Under the pieces are notes generated by a model, which saw only the letters and a list, made by a program, of their open reading frames with translations, did not search any database and was not told the origin of the DNA. A DNA stretch of 22,939 bases from assembly GCA_902491515.1 (NCBI GenBank), contig CABUIC010000036.1, forward strand, positions 1 through 22,939, in the 5' to 3' direction. The position numbers and the translations under genes are program-made. Shown one piece after another: positions 1-9,168 of this stretch (its first letter is position 1; each line of letters opens with the position of its first letter). This DNA is from an uncultured Porphyromonadaceae bacterium. Lineage in GTDB: Bacteria > Bacteroidota > Bacteroidia > Bacteroidales > Muribaculaceae.

Positions 1-66
1 CTTCTGCTTTTCAAGAAGTTGGACTCACTGATCTATCGTTTAGCGGACAGTAATAGTTTTAAGTAG

Positions 67-125
67 AAAAAGGATTTGGTTTTGCATAGGTAACTAAAAT
101 AGATGAGAAACCGGCAACCAAATCC
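67..125 (-). terminator. Hairpin plus T-run after the porin gene
   Basis: A perfect 10-bp inverted repeat lies just downstream of the porin stop codon: GGATTTGGTT at 72-81 pairs with AACCAAATCC at 116-125. On the minus strand the second arm is followed immediately by TTTTTC (complement of 66-71), the layout of an intrinsic terminator. The loop is long at 34 nt, so it may be an imperfect terminator or contain extra structure. It would close the seven-gene minus-strand run. The remaining bases 1-66 show no gene that I can support. Confidence 0.6.
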
Positions 126-148
126 AGAAAACCACTCATAGGCAGTTT

Positions 149-1207
149 TCAGAAGCGGAGGACCATTTCGAGGAGGAATTTGTCGCCGTCGGACTGGGAT
201 ACGGGTGCATCCTTGTGGTAGAAGGACTTCTCGTAGTTTGCCCGGAGGTCGACGTAGAGATTGGCGGAGCGGTACCAGCTGATTGTCGAGCCAACAGTTA
301 TTCTGTTGCGCGCACAGTCGGTGGTAGTGAGCAGGCCATTTTCATCGCGGACGGCCGAGGAATGGTCGGTCATGCCCTCGTAGCGGCCCTGAAAACTCAG
401 GCGGTTGAAAACCCATGCCTTTATGGGCATCTTATAGTCGGCCCAGATAAGCCAGCCGTGGGTAGGCTTGTGTGCCTTGTGGGTATAGTGCTTATACATA
501 TATTCCCCTTCGACGGTCCAGCGCTGGGACGGCGTCCATGTCACGGCTCCGTCGACGAGGTTGGTCCGGATGCCGTCAGGGCGTATACTCTGAAAACCGG
601 TGGCGAGACTCACCTCTCCGAGTCTGTAAGTGGCTTTGGCTGCATAGGCGAAAGACTGGTTCCAGACGATATGGTTGCCTATGGGGGTGGAATTGAAGAT
701 ACCGGCCTCGAGGGACAGAGGAGCGACGGGAAGCGTATACATCAGTTTCGCTCCCACGGCACGGACATTGCACATCTGCTTGCCGATAAAGGAACGGTTC
801 GAGAAAATATAGGTGTTCGGGCCGCGAAATGGATCGACACCGAAAGGCATACGGAACTGTCCCATCTGGAAACTGACATTGCCCGGCATGTTGACGCGCG
901 CCCAGACGTCGAGAATCTTTATGGAACCGCGGTCGCAGAAGTCGGTGTTGAAATAATACTGAAACACCGGGCCGACCCTGCCGCCTATACTCAGCCGGGC
1001 ATTGCGGACCTGAAAACGGGCGGCCTTCGGAAGGTCGTGGCCGAATGACATCTCCATCCGGGGACGCACCGTGCCGTGAATGTCCGGAAGATATTGCTTC
1101 CATGATTTTTCGGTTTTGGTGCTGTCAACCGGGGCTGCCTGAGCCAAAAGCGGGAAAAAAACGGCAAGCAGAGCCGCATGACGATAAAATGATCTTACCT
1201 TGGGCAT
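149..1207 (-). CDS. Outer-membrane porin, OprO/OprP (phosphate-selective porin) family
   Basis: This 352-residue protein is predicted to be an outer-membrane beta-barrel. An N-terminal signal peptide is visible: Arg/Lys-containing start, hydrophobic stretch LLAVFFPLLA, then AQAA near residue 25. Next comes the family-typical opening with GTVRPRMEMS and FQVRNARLSIGGRVG, then alternating short amphipathic strands such as VSFQMGQFRMPFGVDPF. The chain ends in a terminal phenylalanine (EMVLRF), the usual C-terminal signal for barrel assembly. OprO/OprP relatives often import phosphate or other anions, but many Bacteroidota members have unknown substrates, so phosphate specificity is not claimed. 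The gene starts 28 bp after the YgiQ-type gene on the same strand and is probably cotranscribed with it, being the last gene of the minus-strand run. Confidence 0.82.
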   Translation of the reverse strand: MPKVRSFYRHAALLAVFFPLLAQAAPVDSTKTEKSWKQYLPDIHGTVRPRMEMSFGHDLPKAARFQVRNARLSIGGRVGPVFQYYFNTDFCDRGSIKILDVWARVNMPGNVSFQMGQFRMPFGVDPFRGPNTYIFSNRSFIGKQMCNVRAVGAKLMYTLPVAPLSLEAGIFNSTPIGNHIVWNQSFAYAAKATYRLGEVSLATGFQSIRPDGIRTNLVDGAVTWTPSQRWTVEGEYMYKHYTHKAHKPTHGWLIWADYKMPIKAWVFNRLSFQGRYEGMTDHSSAVRDENGLLTTTDCARNRITVGSTISWYRSANLYVDLRANYEKSFYHKDAPVSQSDGDKFLLEMVLRF

Positions 1208-1235
1208 CGAAATATAGAAACGTGAGAGATCGGTT

Positions 1236-3119
1236 TTATTGCTTTTTCTTTCCCCTCCGGTGGGGAGGTTCGGAGCCGAACAGGCGCGGAATCAGATCGC
1301 GCCTTCCTATGCGGGAGAGCGTGCGCATGATGCCCGAGCGATAGGTCGGGTCATACCAGAAAAAGAACTGCCGCTGATCGAGCTTCTGCTCCTTTGTAGT
1401 GGGAGTATAGACCTTCTCGCCGGTATAGGGATGGATGCCTGTGTAATATATTTCTGTGGCGAGGGTCATGGGCGTGGGCGTGAAGTCCTGGACCTGTTCG
1501 AGATGGAAATTCAGTTCCTTGGTCTCGGCGGCCAGTTCGGCCATGTCCTCGAGGCGGCATCCGGGATGGCTCGAAATGAAATACGGTATAATCTGCTGGC
1601 GGAGGCCGGCGCGGGCATTCACTCGGTCGAACAGGTCCTTGAACTCATGGAAGAGGCTGAACGACGGCTTGCGCATAAGGTTCAGGACGGTGTCGGAAGT
1701 ATGCTCTGGCGCCACTTTGAGACGTCCAGAGACATGGTCGGTTATCAGTTCCTCGTTGTAGCGTGCGTTGGCCCGGTCTATGTCCTTGTCGCCCGTACGG
1801 TGCATGCTGAGGTCATAGCGGACCCCGGAGCCTATGAAAGACTTCTTCACACCGGGAAGGGCGTCCACAGACCGGTATATGTCGAGCAGCGGCCGATGGT
1901 CGGTGTCGAGGTTGGGGCACGGCTTGGGATGGAGGCAGGACGGACGCAGACACTTGGCGCAGATCGAGCGGTCGCGGCCTCCCATTGCATACATATTGGC
2001 CGACGGTCCTCCCAGGTCGGAGATATATCCTTTGAAATCCGGCATACGGGTCACCTGCCGGACCTCACGGAGCACGGACTCCTTGGAGCGGGAAGCGATG
2101 AACTTTCCCTGATGCGCGGAAATGGTGCAGAAGGCACATCCGCCGAAACAGCCGCGGTGGAGATTGACGCTGTGGCGAATCATCTCGTAGGCGGGGATAG
2201 TCTTGCCCTTGTAGCGGGGATGCGGGAGGCGGGTATACGGCAGGTCGAACGATGCGTCAATTTCGCCCTGCGTCATGGCCGGATACATAGGATTGGCCTT
2301 CACGGCCTCCGTGGCGGAGGTCTCCTGCCAGAGCGTGGCGCCCCCGTCGTAACGGTTGCTCTGCTGCTCGATATGCTTGAAATTAGCAGACTGAGCGGCC
2401 TTGTCGCGGAGACATTCGGCGAAGGAATGAAGGACAATATTGTCGGCGTCAGGCTCGGGAATCTCCGACTTGGGCACGCGCACCACCGATTGCCGGAGGT
2501 CCCTTATTCCGGAGATTTTCTCCCCTGCTTCGAGGCGCCGGGCAAGCTCAAGTATAGGTTTCTCGCCCATACCATAGATTATCATATCTGCCTTCGAGTC
2601 CATCAGGATGGACGGTCTGAGGCGGTCCTGCCAGTAGTCGTAGTGGCTGAGCCTCCGGAGCGAAGGCTCGATTCCGCCGGCAATTACGGGAGTGTCGGGA
2701 AAAAGATCGCGGAGGATTCCGGAATAAACAACAGTCGGATAATCCGGACGCATTCCGTGGCGTCCGCCGGGGGTATAGGCATCGTCCGAGCGGAGGCGAC
2801 GGTTGGCCGTGTAATGGTTCACCATCGAGTCCATCGCACCCGGGGAAATACCGAAAAAAAGCCTCGGAGCACCGAACTTCCTGAAGTCGCGGAGGTCGTC
2901 GCGCCAGTTCGGCTGGGGCACGATTGCCACACGGTAGCCGGCGGCCTGAAGCGTGCGCCCGATGACGGCGGCTCCGAAAGCGGGATGGTCGACATAGGCG
3001 TCCCCCGAAAAAAGGACCACGTCGACTTCATTCCACCCGAGCGCCTGCATCTCCTTTACGGAGGTGGGGAGCCAGTCGGACGGACGCAGATTATCGTAAT
3101 CTATCTCTTTTCTTTCCAT
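1236..3119 (-). CDS. YgiQ family radical SAM protein
   Basis: This 627-residue protein carries the radical SAM cysteine motif CFGGCAFC at residues 324-331 (C324, C328, C331), which ligates a 4Fe-4S cluster that cleaves S-adenosylmethionine. The N-terminal third looks like a B12-binding-type region (DVVLFSGDAYVDHPAFG near residues 34-50), as in the YgiQ family. A second cysteine group around ICAKCLRPSCLHPKPCPN has four Cys and is also a family feature. No start-site doubt is apparent: the Met precedes a conserved-looking LRPSDWLPTS segment. The length matches the family. The biochemical role of YgiQ proteins is not established, so no reaction is assigned. The gene lies 12 bp after uvrB, implying cotranscription, although a functional link to excision repair is only inferred from position. 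Confidence 0.9.
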   Translation of the reverse strand: MERKEIDYDNLRPSDWLPTSVKEMQALGWNEVDVVLFSGDAYVDHPAFGAAVIGRTLQAAGYRVAIVPQPNWRDDLRDFRKFGAPRLFFGISPGAMDSMVNHYTANRRLRSDDAYTPGGRHGMRPDYPTVVYSGILRDLFPDTPVIAGGIEPSLRRLSHYDYWQDRLRPSILMDSKADMIIYGMGEKPILELARRLEAGEKISGIRDLRQSVVRVPKSEIPEPDADNIVLHSFAECLRDKAAQSANFKHIEQQSNRYDGGATLWQETSATEAVKANPMYPAMTQGEIDASFDLPYTRLPHPRYKGKTIPAYEMIRHSVNLHRGCFGGCAFCTISAHQGKFIASRSKESVLREVRQVTRMPDFKGYISDLGGPSANMYAMGGRDRSICAKCLRPSCLHPKPCPNLDTDHRPLLDIYRSVDALPGVKKSFIGSGVRYDLSMHRTGDKDIDRANARYNEELITDHVSGRLKVAPEHTSDTVLNLMRKPSFSLFHEFKDLFDRVNARAGLRQQIIPYFISSHPGCRLEDMAELAAETKELNFHLEQVQDFTPTPMTLATEIYYTGIHPYTGEKVYTPTTKEQKLDQRQFFFWYDPTYRSGIMRTLSRIGRRDLIPRLFGSEPPHRRGKKKQ

Positions 3120-3131
3120 GGGGCCATTAAA

Positions 3132-5234
3132 TCACGACTGCATGCTCTCGAGCCGAAGCTCGAGCTTTATCACCTCGTCGCGCAGACGGGCGGCAGTCAT
3201 AAATTCCATTTCCTTCGCGGCTGCAACCATCTGCTCGCGCAGACGCTTGATGGAGCGCTGAAGCTCCTCGGCGTTCATATATGCCGTGACAGGGTCGGCG
3301 GCAATGTCGACGCTCGTGGAATACTCGTCGGCGTAGGGAATATCTTTCACGGGATTGCGGCGGGAGCGACCGGTGAGCTGTTCTGTGCGCGTCGGACGAC
3401 GTGTCTTGCCTCTTTCAGCGTCAGCCGCAACCTCGTCGAGCTCCATTCCGACTATGGCATTGCGGGCCTTGATGATGGCCGTGGGGGTGATTCCGTGCTG
3501 TTCGTTGTAGGCGAGCTGAAGGGTGCGGCGGCGCTCGGTTTCCTCGATGGTCTGGCGCATCGAGTCGGTTATCACGTCGGCGAACATCACGACCTCGCCG
3601 TTGAGGTTTCGGGCGGCACGGCCAACGGTCTGCGTCAGTGAGCGGTGGCTGCGAAGGAAGCCCTCCTTGTCGGCGTCGAGAATTGCCACGAGGGAAACTT
3701 CCGGGAGGTCGAGGCCCTCGCGCAGAAGGTTTACACCAATGAGGACATCGAAGGTCCCGGCGCGGAGTCCGTCAAGAATCTTGATTCGGTCCATCGTCTC
3801 CACATCGGAGTGGATGTAGGCGGTCTTGATGCGGAGCTTCAGGAAATAGTCGTTCAGTTCCTCAGCCATGCGCTTGGTGAGGGTTGTGACGAGAGTACGC
3901 TCGCCACGCTCTATGCGCACCTGAATCATCTCCATGAGCTTGTCGATCTGGTTGGCTGAAGGCTCGACGCGAATGAGCGGGTCCAGGAGACCTGTAGGCC
4001 GGATAAGCTGCTCGACCACTACGCCCTCCGTGCGCTGGAGCTCGTACTCGGCCGGAGTTGCGCTGACATAAATTGTCTGGCGCGTGAGGCTTTCAAATTC
4101 CTCGAAGCGCAGGGGGCGGTTGTCGAGAGCGGCGGGAAGGCGGAAGCCGTAGTCGACGAGATTCATCTTGCGCGAGCGGTCCCCGCCGTACATCGCGCGG
4201 AGCTGGGGAACAGTCACATGACTCTCGTCTATGATTGTCAGGAAATCCTTCGGGAAGTAGTCGAGCAGACAGAATGGCCGCTCGCCCTCGCGCCGGGCGT
4301 CGAAATAGCGGGAATAGTTCTCGATGCCCTGGCAATAGCCTATCTCCTTGATCATCTCCACGTCGTAGGTGACGCGCTCCTCGATGCGCTGGGCCTCGAG
4401 GGGCTTGCCGTCGGCATTGAAGAAGTCAATCTGCTTGCCGAGGTCGAGCTGAATCTGCGCCACAGCCGCGGCCTGACGCGCGGGAGTGGTGACGAAGAGG
4501 TTCGCCGGATAGATGTTGAAGCGGTCGTGCTCGCCGAGATTGATGTTGGTCTCGGGATGGATGGTCTGGATTGACTCAACTTCCTCGCCCCAGAAAGTAA
4601 CGCGCACTACAATGTCCTCGTAGGCGAGGCGGATGTCGACCGTATCGCCCTTCACGCGGAAGTTCCCGCGATTGAGCTCCAGCTCGGTGCGGCTGTAGAG
4701 GGCATTGACGAGCTTGCGGAGAAATTCGTTGCGGGAGATGTGGTCGCCCTGGGCGACCGCCACGGCACTGGCATGGAAATCCTCAGGATTACCCATGCCG
4801 TAGATGCAGCTTACCGACGACACGACAATGACGTCGCGGCGCCCGGACATGAGGGCCGAGGTTGTGGCGAGGCGCAGACGCTCGATTTCGTCGTTGATCA
4901 TCAGGTCCTTTTCGATGTACTTGTCGACCGAAGGGATGTAAGCCTCGGGCTGGTAATAGTCGTAGTAGGAGACGAAATATTCGACGGCGTTGTCCGGGAA
5001 AAACTGCTTGAACTCGCTGTACAGCTGAGCCGCGAGGGTCTTGTTGTGGCTGAGGATGAGTGTCGGCTTCTGAACTTCCTGAATCACATTGGCCATCGTG
5101 AAGGTCTTGCCCGAGCCGGTGACGCCGAGAAGGACCTGAGCGTCCACCCCGTCCCTCACCCCGCGTGCAAGCTCGGCGATTGCCTGGGGCTGGTCGCCGG
5201 TAGGCTTGTAATTCGAAGACAGTACAAAATCCAT
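3132..5234 (-). CDS. uvrB: Excinuclease ABC subunit B (UvrB helicase)
   Basis: UvrB is the damage-verifying helicase of nucleotide excision repair. It is loaded onto DNA by UvrA and recruits UvrC for incision. The 700-residue protein shows Walker A GVTGSGKT at residues 37-44, the beta-hairpin region YYDYYQPEAYIP that clamps one strand, the helicase motif TIIDESHVTVPQL, and later motifs SATPAEYE, LLREGLDLPE and QTVGRAARN. A UVR domain (UvrC-binding) occupies the last 45 or so residues, including MEFMTAARLRDEVIKLE. It is slightly longer than many UvrB proteins because of a linker before the UVR domain. It follows uvrA by 89 bp and has its own TAnnTTTG element upstream, so it can probably be transcribed both with uvrA and separately. 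Confidence 0.97.
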   Translation of the reverse strand: MDFVLSSNYKPTGDQPQAIAELARGVRDGVDAQVLLGVTGSGKTFTMANVIQEVQKPTLILSHNKTLAAQLYSEFKQFFPDNAVEYFVSYYDYYQPEAYIPSVDKYIEKDLMINDEIERLRLATTSALMSGRRDVIVVSSVSCIYGMGNPEDFHASAVAVAQGDHISRNEFLRKLVNALYSRTELELNRGNFRVKGDTVDIRLAYEDIVVRVTFWGEEVESIQTIHPETNINLGEHDRFNIYPANLFVTTPARQAAAVAQIQLDLGKQIDFFNADGKPLEAQRIEERVTYDVEMIKEIGYCQGIENYSRYFDARREGERPFCLLDYFPKDFLTIIDESHVTVPQLRAMYGGDRSRKMNLVDYGFRLPAALDNRPLRFEEFESLTRQTIYVSATPAEYELQRTEGVVVEQLIRPTGLLDPLIRVEPSANQIDKLMEMIQVRIERGERTLVTTLTKRMAEELNDYFLKLRIKTAYIHSDVETMDRIKILDGLRAGTFDVLIGVNLLREGLDLPEVSLVAILDADKEGFLRSHRSLTQTVGRAARNLNGEVVMFADVITDSMRQTIEETERRRTLQLAYNEQHGITPTAIIKARNAIVGMELDEVAADAERGKTRRPTRTEQLTGRSRRNPVKDIPYADEYSTSVDIAADPVTAYMNAEELQRSIKRLREQMVAAAKEMEFMTAARLRDEVIKLELRLESMQS

Positions 5235-5257
5235 GCAGTTTCTCGCAATAATTTCTA

Positions 5258-5265
5258 CAAAATTA
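5258..5265 (-). promoter_or_regulatory. Putative -7 element of a uvrB promoter
   Basis: Read on the minus strand this is TAATTTTG, an exact match to the Bacteroidota -7 consensus TAnnTTTG. It ends 23 bp upstream of the uvrB start codon, in the 89-bp gap after uvrA. I see no convincing TTTG -33 element at the usual 19-21 bp spacing, so the call rests on the -7 box and its position. SOS-type control cannot be judged from this sequence. Confidence 0.5.
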
Positions 5266-5290
5266 CTAAATTTCCAGGTAATCCGGTCCG

Positions 5291-5326
5291 GCTAAGTCGG
5301 CTATTTAAGCTAAATTAGCTAAATCA
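5291..5326 (-). repeat. Four degenerate 9-bp tandem repeats across the uvrA stop codon
   Basis: On the plus strand four consecutive 9-mers begin with GCTA: GCTAAGTCG (5291-5299), GCTATTTAA (5300-5308), GCTAAATTA (5309-5317) and GCTAAATCA (5318-5326). The last unit contains the complement of the uvrA TGA stop (5324-5326). The unit length is a multiple of three, so the stop-containing unit stays in register with the uvrA frame. The function is unknown; it may simply be a replication-slippage product. Confidence 0.6.
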
Positions 5327-8176
5327 GAGATTCAGATAGGGCGCGGTCGGGGAATCGGCGCCGGCGATTTCCTCGGGAGTCCCCTTGGCGATGATGCGTC
5401 CGCCGCCGCTGCCACCGTCAGGCCCCATGTCGACTATGTAGTCGGCAGCCCTCAGAACGTCGATGTTGTGCTCGATGACAAGCACCGTGTTGCCGCGCTC
5501 CACGAGCCTCTCGAGGATGCCGAGAAGGGTGTTCACATCCTCGAAGTGGAGCCCGGTTGTGGGTTCGTCAAGGATGAAAAGGGTTCGCCCTGTGTCTTTT
5601 TTGGCAAGTTCAGTCGCGAGTTTCACGCGCTGGTTTTCTCCGCCGGAAAGCGTAGACGATGGCTGTCCGAGTTTGATATAGCCCAGGCCGATGTCCTGAA
5701 GAACTTTAATTTTCTTTAGTATATGCGGCACTCCGGCGAAGAATTCGACGGCCTGGTTGATTGTCATGTCGAGGACGTCGGCGATGCTCTTGCCCTTATA
5801 GCGCACTTCAAGGGTCTCGCGGTTGTAGCGTTTCCCGCCGCACTCCTCGCAAGGCACAAGAATGTCGGGCAGGAAGTTCATCTCGATGGTTTTGTAGCCG
5901 TTGCCCTTGCAGGTCTCGCACCGGCCTCCTGCCACATTGAAGGAGAAGCGCCCGGGCTTGTAGCCGCGTATTTTCGCCTCGGGCAGGCTGACGAAAAGCG
6001 AGCGGATGTCGCTGAACACGCCCGTATAGGTCGCGGGATTGGAACGGGGGAGGCGCCCGATGGGCGACTGGTCCACCGTCACGACCTTGTCAAGGTTCTC
6101 GATGCCTTCTATCGACCTGTAAGGCAGGGGCTCCTGTTCCGAGCGGAAGAAGTGGCGGCTGAGGATTGGCCTCAGAGTTCCGTTCACGAGCGAGGATTTC
6201 CCGCTTCCCGAGACTCCGGCCACGCAGGTGAATGTTCCGAGTGGAAGCCTGAATGTGACCTCCTTGAGATTATGGCCTGACGCCCCGACGAGCGTCAGGA
6301 ATTTGCCGTTGCCCTTTCGCCGTGCCTCCGGCATGAATTTCGGACGCGTTCCGTTCAGGAAAGCGGCCGTCATGGTGTCCGATGCCAGCATTTCCTGCGG
6401 AGTGCCCGCAAAGACCACGTTTCCGCCCTTACGTCCCGCGCCGGGGCCAATATCAACTATATAGTCGGCCTCGCGCATAATGTCCTCGTCGTGTTCCACC
6501 ACAATAACCGTATTCTCGGCGTCGCGGAGTTTCTTAAGCGACGAAATCAGCCGGTGGTTGTCGCGCTGGTGAAGGCCGATTGAAGGCTCGTCCAGAATGT
6601 AAAGCACATTCACGAGCTCCGAGCCGAGCTGGGTGGCGAGACGGATTCGCTGGCTCTCGCCTCCGGAAAGCGTGGCCGAATTGCGGTCGAGCTGGAGGTA
6701 GTCGAGGCCGACCTCGACAAGGAAACGCAGTCTTGACCTTATTTCCTTGACAATCTCCCCCGCGATGGCCCTGTCGCGCTCGTCGAGCCTGTCCATGAGC
6801 CCGCAGCTCCAGTCGTAGAGCGCCTTGATGTCCATGCGGCATAGCTCGGCGATGTTCTTACCGTCGACAAAGAAATGCAGAGCCTCGCGGTTCAGGCGGG
6901 CGCCCTGACATTCGGGACAGACCGTGCGCGTGAAGAAGCGTCCGCTCCACTTTCGCGCGGATGCTCCGGCCTCCTCGTCGTCCTGCTGCTGTTCGAGATA
7001 TTTTACGAGTCCGTCGAACGACGAGAAGAAATCGAGGCCAGAGACAGTCTCTCCTGTGCTTACCGGCGGTTCGGACGTGCCGTGCAGTATTTCATCGACA
7101 GCCTCTTCCGGGAGCTCCCCTACGGGAGTCTTGAGCGAAGCGCCGTGGGCCTCGCAGATATTCCTGATCTGCCGGAAGAGAAGAGTGTCCTTGAATTTCC
7201 CCAGCGGCTCTATCCCGCCGGCATAAATGCTTTTCGATGGATCGGGCATTAGTTTCACACGGTCCACGAGGTCCACATACCCGAGCCCTTTACAGCGCGG
7301 ACATGCTCCCTGAGGGGAATTGAAGGAGAAATTATGCGGCGCCGGGTCGCGGTAGGAAATCCCGCTCACGGGGTCCATGAGTTCCTGGCTCAGGGCCGTG
7401 ACGCTGTCCGCGTCGGCATCGTAGACGCCCATCTCCTTGCCGCCCTGCTCCAGTGCTGTCTCGACGGACTTGAGAAGTCGCCCGGAGTCCTTTTCAGAAA
7501 CTTTGAGGCGATCGACGACAAGCTCCACCGTATGGTTCTTATAGCGGTCAAGCTTCATTCCGGGGACAATCTCGCGAATCTCGCCGTCGACGCGCACGCG
7601 GAGGTAACCTTTCTTCGACAGCTGTTCGAAAAGGTCGCGGTAATGGCCCTTGCGGTTCTTTACGAGGGGCGCGAGAATGCAGATTTTTCGGTTTGCGAAT
7701 CGTTCGGAAATCAGCCCCACGATTTTTTCCGGCGTGTACTTCACCATTTCCTCGCCGGTGACGTAACTCCGTGCATGACCGGCACGGGCATAGAGAAGTC
7801 GGAGAAAATCGTAAACCTCTGTCGTGGTCCCGATGGTGCTCCGCGGATTGCGGTTGACGGTTTTCTGCTCGATGGCTATCACGGGGCAGAGGCCGCTGAT
7901 TTTGTCGACCTCGGGACGCTCGAGGCGTCCGAGCATTCCCCTCGCGTATGCCGAGAAGGTCTCGATATATCTCCGCTGACCTTCGGCAAAGATGGTGTCG
8001 AAAGCAAGCGACGACTTGCCGGAACCGCTGAGGCCTGTTATGACCGTCAGGCGATTGTGGGGAATGTCGACGTCGATGTTCTTGAGATTATGGACCCGAG
8101 CTCCGATTACCGAAATCCTGCCGAGGCCGTCGATGTCGGCCGCCGTAGAACTGCTGTCCTTTTTTTTCTTAGCCAT
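5324..8176 (-). CDS. uvrA: Excinuclease ABC subunit A (UvrA)
   Basis: UvrA is the damage-sensing ATPase of nucleotide excision repair, working as a dimer that loads UvrB. The 950-residue protein contains two ABC-type ATPase modules. The first has Walker A GLSGSGKS at residues 48-55 and signature LSGGESQR; the second has Walker A GVSGSGKS and signature LSGGENQR. Zinc-binding cysteine pairs are visible as CPRC and CPEC in the first half and as CETCKGNGY plus CEECGGKRYN in the second. Both Walker B/D-loop segments (ILDEPSIGLH and ILDEPTTGLH) are intact. The start follows the upstream lytic transglycosylase stop by only 5 bp, suggesting shared transcription. A short Lys/Ser-rich N-terminal extension (about 20 residues) precedes the first conserved strand. 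Confidence 0.98.
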   Translation of the reverse strand: MAKKKKDSSSTAADIDGLGRISVIGARVHNLKNIDVDIPHNRLTVITGLSGSGKSSLAFDTIFAEGQRRYIETFSAYARGMLGRLERPEVDKISGLCPVIAIEQKTVNRNPRSTIGTTTEVYDFLRLLYARAGHARSYVTGEEMVKYTPEKIVGLISERFANRKICILAPLVKNRKGHYRDLFEQLSKKGYLRVRVDGEIREIVPGMKLDRYKNHTVELVVDRLKVSEKDSGRLLKSVETALEQGGKEMGVYDADADSVTALSQELMDPVSGISYRDPAPHNFSFNSPQGACPRCKGLGYVDLVDRVKLMPDPSKSIYAGGIEPLGKFKDTLLFRQIRNICEAHGASLKTPVGELPEEAVDEILHGTSEPPVSTGETVSGLDFFSSFDGLVKYLEQQQDDEEAGASARKWSGRFFTRTVCPECQGARLNREALHFFVDGKNIAELCRMDIKALYDWSCGLMDRLDERDRAIAGEIVKEIRSRLRFLVEVGLDYLQLDRNSATLSGGESQRIRLATQLGSELVNVLYILDEPSIGLHQRDNHRLISSLKKLRDAENTVIVVEHDEDIMREADYIVDIGPGAGRKGGNVVFAGTPQEMLASDTMTAAFLNGTRPKFMPEARRKGNGKFLTLVGASGHNLKEVTFRLPLGTFTCVAGVSGSGKSSLVNGTLRPILSRHFFRSEQEPLPYRSIEGIENLDKVVTVDQSPIGRLPRSNPATYTGVFSDIRSLFVSLPEAKIRGYKPGRFSFNVAGGRCETCKGNGYKTIEMNFLPDILVPCEECGGKRYNRETLEVRYKGKSIADVLDMTINQAVEFFAGVPHILKKIKVLQDIGLGYIKLGQPSSTLSGGENQRVKLATELAKKDTGRTLFILDEPTTGLHFEDVNTLLGILERLVERGNTVLVIEHNIDVLRAADYIVDMGPDGGSGGGRIIAKGTPEEIAGADSPTAPYLNL

Positions 8177-8181
8177 GCCGC

Positions 8182-9138
8182 TCAGTCAATGGTCCAGTGC
8201 TCGGAATAGGTGTTCTTTCCCATGGTGCTCCTACGCAGGGAGTCTTTCAGAGGAATTTTCACAGTGTAGGTCTTCCCGGTCTTGTTCGGAAGAGTCTTTG
8301 AACGGATCCAGGGATTGGCGTCGCGGAGCTGGGCATAGGTTATGCCCTGTTTTCTGGCCCATTCAGGCCAGTCCTCGACGGGAGTGTCGACCTGCACGGT
8401 CCTGTATTTTCTGGGCTGATAAAGCTGTTTGTCCGTAAGTTTGTATCCGTATTTGGCGGGGTTCTTCATCAGTTCCTTGTAGGCCATGACGCGGAAAGGA
8501 TAGCGAGCCGTCTCCTCGGCGAGCCAGAGGTCCAGCGACGTCTCGGCGTTCTGCTTGGACAACTCGGAGGAAATACGGGCCGGGCCGCCGTTGAATGCGG
8601 CCATGACCGATGGCCAGTCGCCGAACTTGGCGTAAGAATTCTTGAAATAACGGCAGGCGGCCGCTGTTGCTTTCTCAAGGTTGTATCGCTCGTCGACGTC
8701 GTCGTTCACTTCGAGTCCGTACTGCTTGGCCGTAGAGGGAATGAACTGCCACAGGCCGGCAGCCTTGGCCGGAGAATACGCCCGGTTGTTGAGGCTCGAC
8801 TCGACGATGGCGAGGTAGAGGAAATCCTCTGGGACTCCGTTGGCCTTGAGGATTGGCGCGAGCTCAGGGAAGTAGCGGTTGGCACGCTTTATAACAAGGA
8901 GAGTGGTGCCGTGGGTGTAGATTATGGAAGTCAGCTCGCGGTCGAAAGCCTCGTAGTACTCTGTCTTGTCGAGGTCGATATTCTGACCGCATATGCTTAC
9001 CTTGGAAGGTATCTTGGGGCTGTAGACCGGCGAGAACAAGCGGCTGTGCTCCGCGAAGGCAGGACTGCCTGCGAGGATTACCGCCAGCGCGGCGCCGAAC
9101 GCGCGTGATTTATATGAGTGGGAAATGTGGAGTTTCAT
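8182..9138 (-). CDS. Membrane-associated or periplasmic lytic transglycosylase (SLT domain, MltD-like)
   Basis: This protein cleaves peptidoglycan glycan strands, forming 1,6-anhydro-muramic ends. I choose the Met at 9138 (318 residues) because a clean signal peptide begins there: MKLHISHSYKSR, hydrophobic GAALAVILAG, then cleavage after AFA near residue 29. An upstream in-frame ATG at 9171 would add 11 residues and spoil the signal. The SLT domain has catalytic Glu113 in VESSLNNRA, followed by AAGLWQFIPSTAKQYGL, the DERYNLEKATAAA segment and AAFNGG. The C-terminus has a degenerate LysM-like unit (WARKQGITYAQLRDANP to TYTVKIP), much shorter than the multiple LysM repeats of enterobacterial MltD. 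It lies 64 bp after the type-B secreted protein gene and 5 bp before uvrA. Confidence 0.88.
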   Translation of the reverse strand: MKLHISHSYKSRAFGAALAVILAGSPAFAEHSRLFSPVYSPKIPSKVSICGQNIDLDKTEYYEAFDRELTSIIYTHGTTLLVIKRANRYFPELAPILKANGVPEDFLYLAIVESSLNNRAYSPAKAAGLWQFIPSTAKQYGLEVNDDVDERYNLEKATAAACRYFKNSYAKFGDWPSVMAAFNGGPARISSELSKQNAETSLDLWLAEETARYPFRVMAYKELMKNPAKYGYKLTDKQLYQPRKYRTVQVDTPVEDWPEWARKQGITYAQLRDANPWIRSKTLPNKTGKTYTVKIPLKDSLRRSTMGKNTYSEHWTID

Positions 9139-9168
9139 AGTTCTTAATTTTTCGTAGATGTTTCTAAA

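Noticed and set aside
1..18. Small inverted repeat CTTCT...AGAAG at the left edge
   Set aside because: Only five base pairs with an 8-nt loop; expected by chance, and cut off by the window edge.
1239..3641. An 800-codon open frame on the plus strand
   Set aside because: It lies antisense to the YgiQ-type gene and the 3' part of uvrB, both with clear motifs. Its translation has no recognisable motif; the frame is open because of the G/C third-base bias of the real genes.
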